Below are positions 1 through 8,003 of a stretch of DNA of 52,261 bases, piece by piece. How positions within the stretch are numbered: the stretch's first letter is position 1; every line of letters starts with the position of its first letter. A program made the translations under genes and the position numbers. The DNA is taken from assembly GCF_000737245.1 (NCBI RefSeq), contig NZ_JPQU01000046.1, forward strand, positions 1 to 52,261. The letters run 5' to 3'. The notes under the pieces are model-generated. The model did no database searches and was not told the DNA's origin. It worked only from the letters and a program-made list of their open reading frames with translations. The stretch is from Pseudomonas syringae. Its GTDB lineage: Bacteria; Pseudomonadota; Gammaproteobacteria; Pseudomonadales; Pseudomonadaceae.

Positions 1-425
1 CGGTATCGCCGATGAGCCGATCCGGCTTGATGCCGAACTGTTCTTCGACCCGCTCGATCATGGTCTTGGTGCTCGCGACCTCGGCGGTTCGATGCGCTGG
101 GGTCGGCTCCACATCCATGATCACACCATGCTCGACATCAATCAGGTAGTTCGTCGAGTAAGCGAATAACGCCGGGCCTCCAGGCGCTGCTGTCCAGCGA
201 GCGAGCGGATCATCAGTCAGCGACAAGCGCTTGGGTAGTGCTTCGGCCAAAGCCTCTTCATCCAGCGCTTCAAGGTACTCACGCACGGCCCGAGTACTGA
301 GCGACGGATCGCTCCAGTTGACCTCTTCATCGCTGGGTACGCCACGTTGCCGACTGGCATCTGCCTTGATGATGCTGGCGTCAACCGCAAACCCTTCGCC
401 CTTGACCAGACCTTCGGGAGCTGGC
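1..425 (-). pseudogene. IS1182-type transposase fragment
   Basis: The minus strand is open from about base 425 to the window edge and encodes the middle of a DDE transposase. Readable blocks include GEGFAVDASIIKADASRQRG, YLEALDEEALAE, FAYSTNYLIDVEHGVIMDV and TPAHRTAEVASTKTMIERV, ending at GIKPDRLIGDT. These resemble IS1182-family transposases. The N-terminal half is missing: upstream of the EGLVKGEG block the frame reads unrelated sequence with no proper start. The C-terminal part lies outside the window. It is therefore a truncated remnant marking the left side of the accessory region. The family call rests on recalled motif similarity. Confidence 0.75.
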
Positions 426-565
426 AGGCCGCTACATTGAGTTTCTGGTGCGTTCCTTAGGCGCGGGGCGAAGGTTAGAGGGGGGATGGCGGGGTGGGCA
501 AGGGCAGCGTTGTAGGGCATTTCTGAAAATTATCGAAAGCTTGTGCGCATTTAGTCCAGACGGAT
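426..565. other. Gap between transposase remnant and vsr
   Basis: No gene is recognised here. Reading frames crossing this stretch are shadows of the neighbours. Confidence 0.5.
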
Positions 566-1027
566 CTAGCCGTGAGAAATTACGGTTGTCGTCTGTTGAG
601 ATGTCGCTTCTGAGCATTTTTCGACCAGCTTGCAGATTTCCACGTCAAGCATGCCTAGGTTTTTGGTTTGGCATTCCCAGATTATCGCGACCTTCCAGCC
701 AAGTGCTTCAAGGTCAGCTTTCGCTTTGTGGTCGCGGAGCACGTTGTTCTGCAGTTTGGGCAACCAAAAACCTAGTCGTGATTTAGGCTGATAAGCGTAT
801 TTACAGCCTGGGTGTTGATGCCAAAAGCATCCATGCACAAATAAGCAAAGGCGATGCCTTGGGAAAACCAAGTCGGGTTTTCCAGGGAGGTCCTTGCGGT
901 GCAGTCGAAATCGAAGGCCAAGCCTGTGGCAGACCGATCTCACGGTCATCTCAGGCTTGGTGTTTTTTCCTTTGATTTTCGCCATCACTTTGGAACGTTG
1001 CTCTGGCCTGAACACGTCTGCGCACAT
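566..1027 (-). CDS. vsr: Vsr-type very short patch repair endonuclease
   Basis: A 153-residue protein of typical Vsr length. Vsr nicks beside T:G mismatches left by deamination of 5-methylcytosine, and its genes usually sit beside C5-methyltransferases. Visible family blocks are RPEQRSKVMAKIKGKNTKPE near the N terminus, LPGKPDLVF (catalytic-type Asp52) and the metal-binding block FVHGCFWHQHPGC at 63-75, with a later Cys in IIWEC. It follows the restriction endonuclease gene by only 7 bases on the same strand, and no strong ribosome binding site is seen, so translation is probably coupled. The neighbouring methyltransferase on the other strand fits the role. Vsr-like proteins can also act as the nuclease of restriction systems. 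Confidence 0.9.
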   Translation of the reverse strand: MCADVFRPEQRSKVMAKIKGKNTKPEMTVRSVCHRLGLRFRLHRKDLPGKPDLVFPRHRLCLFVHGCFWHQHPGCKYAYQPKSRLGFWLPKLQNNVLRDHKAKADLEALGWKVAIIWECQTKNLGMLDVEICKLVEKCSEATSQQTTTVISHG

Positions 1028-1034
1028 TTGTAGG

Positions 1035-2219
1035 TCAGCCTATCAAAGGGAAACTCGACTCCAACCAAGTAGCCAAAGCCGTGCAATCGTTGACGCCCGT
1101 TTGCCTGATCAAATCTACAACGTCTTTACCCGAAAGAATCATGACCGGATGACCATCTTCGACAATTTCCTTGTAAGCCTGAGCATGAAGCCAAGACGTT
1201 GTAATCATGATCCCGAATTGGCGATGTCGCAGGCGAGAGATCAATCGCGAGACCTCGCGTACTCCGACGGAATTTGATACTCCATAGCACTTCGCTTCAA
1301 TCGCAAAATCGACAAGGACCGCTGAAGCTGCGCGTCCTATCCGAAGCTTTCCAATGCCATCTCGGCCCCCATCGCGATAGCGTCGCGTCAGGTCCAGCTC
1401 GACAATATCTGGCAGGCATACCCTGACTAGGTGAGCTGCGCACGCTTCGAATACGTATGGGTCGGCTTTGAAGTATTCGTGAACCGCCGTGAGCATCTTC
1501 ATATCCTCCTTCGTGGATGGAAGCTGCTCCTTGCTCGACAAAATCGGCTGCGAGCGTTTAGCAATTAGAGGTATGTACTGGCCCGTCTTGACCCATTTGA
1601 GCCACTCCACAGGTGCGTGCTCACTATCCGCCGCAGCCTGGCCTTCTATGATCTCTGCGAGCCATTTCCTAGAGATGCTGGGCAGATCAAGAATAGTGAA
1701 AGTAGCCTTGTAATTTTGAAAACGCTGACCTTTGCTGGTATGCCAAACAGCTACCAAATCATCGTTGTGGGTGCTCCCTATTTGTCCGGGTACTACCAAT
1801 CCACGAAAAATCACGTCTCGATATACGCCGGCTTTGGTGAAGACCAGGATGGGCGGGATGAGGTGCCGTTCGCCTGAGTGGTGCCTTGAGAAAATCAGTT
1901 CTAAAAGATTGTTGCCGTAGCGATTGGTTTCGTCCAATTTGCGCCCTGGCTTTTTGTTGTCACCGTAATAGATGAAGGTTCCTGTTGATAGGTCAATCTC
2001 ATCGGGCCAGTCAAGGTCTTCCATGCTGGAGAGCAAAACGATCAAGCTAGGGCTATTGCGCTTCCCCCTGATGCGAAACCCACCTTGATTGCTGACATTC
2101 AGAAGCTTATTGAGAGGATCATCGCTGGAGTTTCCTTGGCGGCTTCCTGCATAGTGCGCATCAATCATCAGGTCTGAGCTGGAAAGCTCATCAACAGAGA
2201 AAAGCCGGTTGCCAGTCAT
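1035..2219 (-). CDS. Mrr-like restriction endonuclease with AspBHI-like N-terminal region
   Basis: A 394-residue protein. The C-terminal third carries a PD-(D/E)XK/Mrr-type core: RDGGRDGIG (Asp287), then VDFAIEAKCY (Glu308-x-Lys310), then alternating strands and helices to about residue 375. The N-terminal block with NQGGFR (45-49), DWPDEIDLSTGTF and YYGDNKKPGR resembles the specificity domain of AspBHI, a modification-dependent enzyme. The ATG start has AGGA 7 bases upstream. The gene leads a two-gene minus-strand unit with vsr and diverges from the methyltransferase across 80 bases. Function is inferred as DNA cleavage in restriction. Whether it needs methylated or unmethylated DNA cannot be read from the sequence. 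Confidence 0.8.
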   Translation of the reverse strand: MTGNRLFSVDELSSSDLMIDAHYAGSRQGNSSDDPLNKLLNVSNQGGFRIRGKRNSPSLIVLLSSMEDLDWPDEIDLSTGTFIYYGDNKKPGRKLDETNRYGNNLLELIFSRHHSGERHLIPPILVFTKAGVYRDVIFRGLVVPGQIGSTHNDDLVAVWHTSKGQRFQNYKATFTILDLPSISRKWLAEIIEGQAAADSEHAPVEWLKWVKTGQYIPLIAKRSQPILSSKEQLPSTKEDMKMLTAVHEYFKADPYVFEACAAHLVRVCLPDIVELDLTRRYRDGGRDGIGKLRIGRAASAVLVDFAIEAKCYGVSNSVGVREVSRLISRLRHRQFGIMITTSWLHAQAYKEIVEDGHPVMILSGKDVVDLIRQTGVNDCTALATWLESSFPLIG

Positions 2220-2299
2220 CGTGATATCCTAGTGCCATCAGTCTTGAATGGTGCCTGGAACCTGGTAACCTGGCTAGAGAATTAATTTAAGGCTGCAAA
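2220..2299. promoter_or_regulatory. Divergent REase/methyltransferase promoter region with three CCTGG repeats
   Basis: The 80-base spacer between the divergent genes contains CCTGG three times in 20 bases (2254-2258, 2261-2265, 2269-2273). CCWGG is the classic Dcm target and CTWGG the classic Vsr mismatch context, so the cluster could be a self-regulatory target or operator. That reading is inference. No convincing -35/-10 pair was identified by eye. Confidence 0.4.
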
Positions 2300-3274
2300 A
2301 TGGATCCGATACGCGTTTTTGACATGTTCTGTGGGGCGGGAGGAAGCAGCCTGGGGGCACGTGACGGTGGGGCTGAGATCGTTGGTGGGGTAGACCTCTG
2401 GGGGCCAGCTGTGGAGTCTTTTCGCCTTAATTTTCCGCGCGCTCATGTCTTTCAAAGGGACTTGCGTAAGTTAACGCCAGAGGAAGTGTTAGAAAAAACT
2501 GGTCCAATCGACCTGCTTATTTCCTCTCCCGAATGCACCCACCACACGTGTGCGCGAGGAAGTAAGCCTAGATCAGACGAAAGTAAAGATACGGCGTTTC
2601 AAGTAATTCGATATGCAGAGGTGCTGAGGCCGAGATGGATTACTTTAGAAAATGTTGTTCATATGAAACCATGGGGGCGATATAAGGAGCTCATGGGGGA
2701 GCTCAGAAGATTAAACTACAAAGTCCGCGAGCAGGTTATAGACGCATCCCAGTTTGGTGTCGCTCAGCGCCGACGTCGACTTTTTATGATTGCTGATCTT
2801 ATGGGCATGCCAGATGAGGTGTATCCGTCCATTAAAGTTGGCAAAAATGTGTTGGATATATTAGATTTTTCTGATAGATACAAGATGACTCCGTTGAGAA
2901 AAGCTGGCCGGGCTACAGAAACTTTGGCTCGAGCTGATCGTGCAATAGCTGAACTGGGTAAATATAAAGATTTTTTGATAGTGTACTACGGTACGGATGG
3001 CGGAGGAGGGTGGCAGCGGATTGACGCGCCATTAAGAACGATCACAACTGTGGATCGTTTCGCATATGTAAAAGCTACGACGGATGGACATTTCATGCGA
3101 ATGCTTCAGCCCGATGAGTTGCGGAGAGCTATGGGCTTCCCTGAGAACTATCAATTCCCTGACGTGACTAGGCGTGAGAAAGTGAAGTTGATGGGGAACG
3201 CGGTATGTTCTCCTGTAATGACAGCTATAGTCGAGAATGTTTTGTCTCGTAGAGCTGAGAAGATAGTTGCTTAG
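2300..3274 (+). CDS. DNA (cytosine-5-)-methyltransferase
   Basis: A 324-residue C5-methyltransferase that would move a methyl group from S-adenosylmethionine to cytosine. Motif I is DMFCGAGG (8-15). Motif IV is SSPEC with the catalytic Cys79; most family members have PPC here. Motif VI is ENV (117-119), motif VIII QRRRR (156-160), and the C-terminal motif is GNAV (299-302). The region from about 165 to 245 is short and is the likely target-recognition domain. The ATG follows an AAGG at 7 bases. It diverges from the endonuclease/vsr pair and probably protects host DNA. Codon use and base composition are AT-richer than the core genes. The target sequence is unknown. Confidence 0.9.
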   Translation: MDPIRVFDMFCGAGGSSLGARDGGAEIVGGVDLWGPAVESFRLNFPRAHVFQRDLRKLTPEEVLEKTGPIDLLISSPECTHHTCARGSKPRSDESKDTAFQVIRYAEVLRPRWITLENVVHMKPWGRYKELMGELRRLNYKVREQVIDASQFGVAQRRRRLFMIADLMGMPDEVYPSIKVGKNVLDILDFSDRYKMTPLRKAGRATETLARADRAIAELGKYKDFLIVYYGTDGGGGWQRIDAPLRTITTVDRFAYVKATTDGHFMRMLQPDELRRAMGFPENYQFPDVTRREKVKLMGNAVCSPVMTAIVENVLSRRAEKIVA

Positions 3275-4093
3275 TTGCTGGTCTATTGAGTTATGGCGCG
3301 TTATATTAATTCGAGTGAGCCCTCAGTCTGGACTTGCTCGGGTTATTAGTAAGTTTGCTCTTTAATTATCCATTGATTAAGGCATTTCATGTCAAAGTCA
3401 ATTGATTGACAAACGTACTTTTCAATGGTCGCCCTGACTCTGATAAGTGCTGAGTGAAATATTAATTATTTTGCTCCAGCGGGTTTGATATTGTATTAGA
3501 GATATAATTTATCATTCATCACCTTAAGGCTTTCATGAGTTTAGGTATGGGAAAATGCCAGATTTTGGTTTGGTTGGAATTAGACTGATTTAAGTTTTTC
3601 ACTATCTTATAATTGTGGGGTGAATAGCTAATACTTTGAGAAAGTGCTCGTGTCTCAGCGAAAGCTTTAGCGGCCCAGTGTTAATATTTTTATCAACCAT
3701 TATCTTAATTTCTGAATGCATCCGATTTGATGCGGCTCTGTTGAAAATATTCAATAGTCCAAAGGCGGTAAAAATTACCTGCTTTCGATTCCTTCACTGA
3801 ACAGCCCAAAACTTGGTGCTTCGCAACGCTCTTTCATGAGACCGCACTGGGACTGTGCGCTTCTCATGGCTTTGTGGACGATTCCGCTGATGGGATGCTT
3901 GCTCTAGATAATTCCGTTTTGCTATCTTGGCATTCTGGCTTAGGATGGGGCAAGGTGCCAGATGCTATGGTGCTCGCCCATCCTTAGGAACGGGTATCAC
4001 AGCTAATATTCCTTGATCGACACCTCGTTTGGTTAACGAGTTATTACTAATGGATTTTGCACATGCCGTCATAAGCATGTAAGGAGCATAGGT
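3275..4093. other. 819-base AT-rich gap with inverted repeats
   Basis: No convincing gene is visible on either strand. Three inverted repeats stand out. One is an interrupted hairpin at 3835-3868 (CATGAGA/TCTCATG outer arms, CGCAC/GTGCG inner arms). The others are CTCGTT/AACGAG at 4024-4040 and ACATGC-N8-GCATGT at 4061-4080, directly before the ribosome binding site of the next gene. A TATAAT occurs at 3608-3613 without a clear -35. A degraded mobile element is possible. Confidence 0.5.
4061..4093 (+). promoter_or_regulatory. Palindrome and ribosome binding site deciding a TTG start
   Basis: ACATGC-N8-GCATGT ends at 4080 and is followed at once by AAGGAG (4081-4086), 7 bases before the TTG at 4094. 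The good Shine-Dalgarno match supports TTG as the real start. The palindrome could be a repressor site or an RNA hairpin controlling translation. Confidence 0.5.
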
Positions 4094-6208
4094 TTGACTG
4101 ATCTGAAAGTTCGTGTGCAGTCCCATATCTTAAAGCTTCTTGGGGATCAGTTGATCGGTCATGATAGATTAGCTGTTTTTGAGTTGGTCAAAAACTCTTA
4201 TGACGCTGATGCCAGCAAAGTTGATGTGGAATTAAGTCTGGAAAGTCTCGTGCCTTTCATCTCTATCGAGGATGACGGCTGCGGCATGAGTTTAAAAGAT
4301 ATTGAGACAAAATGGTTAGAGGTTGGAACAGACTCAAAACGAGGAAGCACAGGCAAGAAACTATCTCCTAAGTTCAAACGACTGCCTTTGGGAGAGAAAG
4401 GGGTGGGGCGTTTAGCAATTCAAAAGTTAGGCGGTACTGTAAACCTTATAACTAAGAAGCAAGATGGTGAGGAATTAGAGTTCACCATCACCTGGGATGA
4501 TCTGATTGGTGGAGGGAGATACCTCGATAGTGGGCTCTCAGTGTCGGTTACGACAAACTCACAGCCAAAAATATTTGCCGGAAAATCTGGAACTAAGTTG
4601 GTGATTACGGATCTAGCTCGAGATGAGTGGAGCAAAAGGGAGGTTAGGGACTTATATAGGCTCATAACTTCGCTCGGAAACCCAATAAATAAAATTGATA
4701 GCTTTGAAGTGGAGCTATATCTGCCAGGGCGTGAGGGAGATATCGAAGATCTTCCGTCAGCTAAGCAGATGTTAGATGCTGCTATGTGGACTTTCGATTT
4801 CAGTTTGTCGCAAGACGGCTGTTTCTCCTGGAGTTATGCTTTTTGTCCTCCCTCCTATAAGGGGCTAAAACCCTCAGATGATAAGGAAGTGAACGACAAG
4901 CTAGAGTTGGTTAAGGTTTCAGGGGAAGAAGAGTCGGAAGATCCACCTTTGATATTTTTGTCTCCTGAAATGCTTACACAAATAGGTCCCATTAAAGGGA
5001 AAATCTATGCTTATCATCGTAGAACAGAAATTCTCAAAGAGTTGGGATCTGCGAAGCTGATAAGCGACTGGCTAAAATATCAGTCAGGTATACGAATATA
5101 CCGAGATCAGGTTCGTGTTTTTAACTACGGTGAGCCCGGAGACGATTGGTTAGGATTAAATGTCCGTCGTATCAATAGGCCAGCGGGTAAGCTGGGTACA
5201 GATAGCTTAATAGGTTATATTGATCTCAACTTGGCGCAAAGCCCAGGCCTCAAAGAAAAAACAAATCGAGAAGGTTTCGACGAAAATAGTATCTATAAAA
5301 ATCTACAGCGAGTTGTTCTGAGTGTTTTCGATAAGTTTGAGCGTTTACATGGTCCTCATCGTAAAGAAATCGACAAGGCTCTCAAGGGTGAAACGAAGAT
5401 AGTCCCAGTTGAAGAAGCTTTTGATGCACTAAAAGAAATTGCTAAGAAGAATAATCTTGAGTTGGAAATTAAGCCTGTAGTCGATTCGCTACAATCTCAG
5501 CTTAATAGTTATCGGACCGTAATGCTTAATTCTGGTATGGCTGGACTGAATTTGTCTCTTGCTTTTCACGAGATGGTTCACGGCGTGGACTCTCTAGCTC
5601 GGCAGCTTGAGGCCAATAGCGGTAGAGCTACTCTTGAGCAAACAGTGACGAATCTTAGAAAGCTGTTGGATACATTCAAGCCGCTACTCAACAAGGAAAG
5701 ATCTCGAAAAGTTACAGTGAGAGAGTTGATGGCGCGAGCTCTTGATATGAATTCCGGGCGTTTTAAAAGGCATGACCTAGTATTGTCTAATCATCTTTCA
5801 GATGGCGGAATTTCTTTTCCTATCAGCGGGCCGTTAAATCTTCTCATGGGGGCTATTAATAATATAATTGATAATGCGATTTATTGGGCACGTTACCAAG
5901 CGCAAAAGAAAAACCATCAGGGTGCAGTTCTTATTACTTCTAACTGGGACAGTGAGCGGAGATGTGGGTCATTGGTTGTAGTTGATAACGGTCCTGGGTT
6001 CGAGCTTCCATTTGATCAGCTCGGCACTCCATTCGTTTCTAACAGAGCAGAAGGAATGGGGTTGGGGCTTTATTATTCAAAGATGGTGATGGAGTCCATC
6101 GGCGGGAGTTTAGTTCTCTGTACTGCGGATGAGTTACGTGAAGATTTTGAGTTTTCTGATGCGTACAATGGTGCTGCCGTGATTTTCCAATTCAAGGAAG
6201 AAAAATGA
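4094..6208 (+). CDS. Dual-GHKL ATPase/histidine-kinase-like defence protein
   Basis: A 704-residue protein with two GHKL ATP-binding modules. The first resembles MutL/Hsp90-type domains: FELVKNSYDADA (Glu30, Asn34), IEDDGCGM (59-65) and GEKGVG (100-105). The second is histidine-kinase-like: a helical stretch with LAFHEMVHG (His492, a possible phosphoacceptor followed by Glu), an N box with IIDNA (Asn594), DNGPG (631-635) and an EGMGLGLYYSK lid. No membrane segment or sensor domain is seen. It starts at TTG and overlaps the next gene by 4 bases. Paired with a receiver-like protein beside a restriction system, it probably acts as an ATP-dependent sensor or switch in defence. The exact reaction is unknown. 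Confidence 0.75.
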   Translation: MTDLKVRVQSHILKLLGDQLIGHDRLAVFELVKNSYDADASKVDVELSLESLVPFISIEDDGCGMSLKDIETKWLEVGTDSKRGSTGKKLSPKFKRLPLGEKGVGRLAIQKLGGTVNLITKKQDGEELEFTITWDDLIGGGRYLDSGLSVSVTTNSQPKIFAGKSGTKLVITDLARDEWSKREVRDLYRLITSLGNPINKIDSFEVELYLPGREGDIEDLPSAKQMLDAAMWTFDFSLSQDGCFSWSYAFCPPSYKGLKPSDDKEVNDKLELVKVSGEEESEDPPLIFLSPEMLTQIGPIKGKIYAYHRRTEILKELGSAKLISDWLKYQSGIRIYRDQVRVFNYGEPGDDWLGLNVRRINRPAGKLGTDSLIGYIDLNLAQSPGLKEKTNREGFDENSIYKNLQRVVLSVFDKFERLHGPHRKEIDKALKGETKIVPVEEAFDALKEIAKKNNLELEIKPVVDSLQSQLNSYRTVMLNSGMAGLNLSLAFHEMVHGVDSLARQLEANSGRATLEQTVTNLRKLLDTFKPLLNKERSRKVTVRELMARALDMNSGRFKRHDLVLSNHLSDGGISFPISGPLNLLMGAINNIIDNAIYWARYQAQKKNHQGAVLITSNWDSERRCGSLVVVDNGPGFELPFDQLGTPFVSNRAEGMGLGLYYSKMVMESIGGSLVLCTADELREDFEFSDAYNGAAVIFQFKEEK

Positions 6209-7557
6209 TTCCTCAATTCGTTCGTGTAGCTGCAATTGATAATGAGCAATCCCATCTCGATAAAATTTACTCTGCGCTGGTCTCCAGCGGTTTTTGGGTC
6301 ATGCCATTCCTTTATGACTTCGGAACTGTTAAACCTACTCCTCCAAATCCATACAATGGAATAAGGATCGTCTTTACTGATATTCATTTAGTTGATGGCG
6401 GTATGAATAATATGGCCCAGCAGGCGCTAGCTATCATTGCCTGCTTAAAAAAAGTTGTCTGTGACGGCCCTTATGTACTTATTTTTTGGACAAAGTTTCC
6501 CGATGACGCGAAAGTAGTGTTTGAAGACATAGTCGCGCGTGCGAAAGATAATGAATGTGTGGCTCCTGTCGCATATGGTTGTATGGATAAAGGGTTGGTT
6601 CTTGGTTTAGAAGAATATCCGGACCGTCTGCCTGAAATATTGACTCAGCTAAATGAGGCTATTGAAAGCTGTGGCGCGTTATTATTATCAATTTCATGGG
6701 AGGAGCGAGTATCGCAAGCTGCGATTCGTTCTACCTATAGGCTGTTTGATTTAGCTCATCAGCAGTCCCCTAGTGACCCTCTCACCAATTGGCATCAATT
6801 ATTGGCATACTTGTCTACTGAGGCGGTGGGTGAAGCGCAAGCAGCTATAGCTCCAGTTGCCGCGATGGACGTCGCGTTATTACCTATCTTGGAAGATCGC
6901 CTTCACATATCTTTTGAGAATGTCGAATCTCTCAATGAGCTCCTAGGGCAGCAGTTTGGTAAGAGCAATCTTGTATCTAAATCAGCTTTGAATGCTCATT
7001 ATCTAGTCTCAACATTAAGTAGTTCATCTAAAAATTCTCCGTCTACCCGGGGAGTCGTGTCAGTTATAGATAGAGGGGCATGGGATGCTCATCAGTTGGA
7101 GTTGTGGGGCCAGACTTGTAACGATGTTTTGGTAAAGGAGTTCTTTTTACCAGCTCAGAAGTTTGATAAAAAATTCATGGACTCTCTCTCACCATGTGTT
7201 GTCACATTGACTCCTGAGTGTGATGATGTTCAAGGTAAAGTTGGCAGCTATCGATATCTTTTAGGTGTTCTAATACCCTACTCAGATTCTGTTAGATCGT
7301 TCTATTACAGCAAGAGCAAAAGGCAGTACTCCAATCTTTCAATTTTTGACGTTGGCGTGCTGTCTATTGATGTGGGGGACGGTGTGAAAGACTATTGTCT
7401 GTTGATTTCAAGTAATAGATTTTTTGCTAAACCTACTACAGATTTATTGCATGCGGTACCTAAATTGAGGTTGCGAAGAGCAACTCTTGAAGAATTGAGT
7501 CATCACTATGCTACCCATGCGCGTAGGCCGGGCGTTATGCGATTTTCATTATACTAA
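6205..7557 (+). CDS. Receiver-like protein partnered with the GHKL protein
   Basis: A 450-residue protein. Residues 1 to about 140 look like a response-regulator receiver fold: VRVAAIDNE (Asp12 at the acidic pocket), IRIVFTDIHL (Asp59 at the phosphoacceptor position), VLIFWTK (Thr96) and CMDKG (Lys129). All four signature positions appear filled, though spacing is looser than usual. The remaining 300 residues match no family I recognise and contain no obvious helix-turn-helix. The ATG overlaps the kinase stop as ATGA, with AAGGAAG upstream, so the two are translationally coupled and are probably phosphotransfer partners. An effector role for the C-terminal part is inference. Confidence 0.65.
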   Translation: MIPQFVRVAAIDNEQSHLDKIYSALVSSGFWVMPFLYDFGTVKPTPPNPYNGIRIVFTDIHLVDGGMNNMAQQALAIIACLKKVVCDGPYVLIFWTKFPDDAKVVFEDIVARAKDNECVAPVAYGCMDKGLVLGLEEYPDRLPEILTQLNEAIESCGALLLSISWEERVSQAAIRSTYRLFDLAHQQSPSDPLTNWHQLLAYLSTEAVGEAQAAIAPVAAMDVALLPILEDRLHISFENVESLNELLGQQFGKSNLVSKSALNAHYLVSTLSSSSKNSPSTRGVVSVIDRGAWDAHQLELWGQTCNDVLVKEFFLPAQKFDKKFMDSLSPCVVTLTPECDDVQGKVGSYRYLLGVLIPYSDSVRSFYYSKSKRQYSNLSIFDVGVLSIDVGDGVKDYCLLISSNRFFAKPTTDLLHAVPKLRLRRATLEELSHHYATHARRPGVMRFSLY

Positions 7558-8003
7558 CCACGTGGTGCCTCAGTGCTTCATGAGCCTCACCTTTAGTTTG
7601 AGGTTCATGTAATGCTTAATTTTTATCCTGACTTCGTGCATGCCTAGTACTTCGAGACACAAAATACGACTTATTCGAATTGAAGTCGAGCTGGTTTTAA
7701 GTAGTTGCATGTTTTTCAAGGCTGAATTTGTATTGATTTCGGTATTAGCTATTACATGTTAAGAGTTTGGGTCGCGAGGTACACGAAGCTCATAAAAGCG
7801 TTAAGTAGTCACTTTAATTATTGAAGGTTTTATTGTTTTAGGATAGGGCGCTAATGGCAAAGGACTGTACGTTACTGGATCTCAGATTCTTTAGAATTCG
7901 TCTAAGTTTCAGAATAGGAGCACGGAAATGTTAAGTTTGATCGTTTTGTATTGCTGAAGCAGTACCGTAATATCAAATTCTACGTTCTTTTTTTAAGCGC
8001 GCG
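7558..8003. other. 446-base AT-rich gap with stem-loop and mini-ORF
   Basis: An 11-bp inverted repeat (CATGAGCCTCA with TGAGGTTCATG, 7579-7609) lies just after the receiver-like gene and may end that transcript, although the T-run behind it is weak. At 7928-7957 a nine-codon ORF (MLSLIVLYC) has a good GGAG 7 bases upstream. It could be a leader peptide or chance. Nothing else was recognised. Confidence 0.4.
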
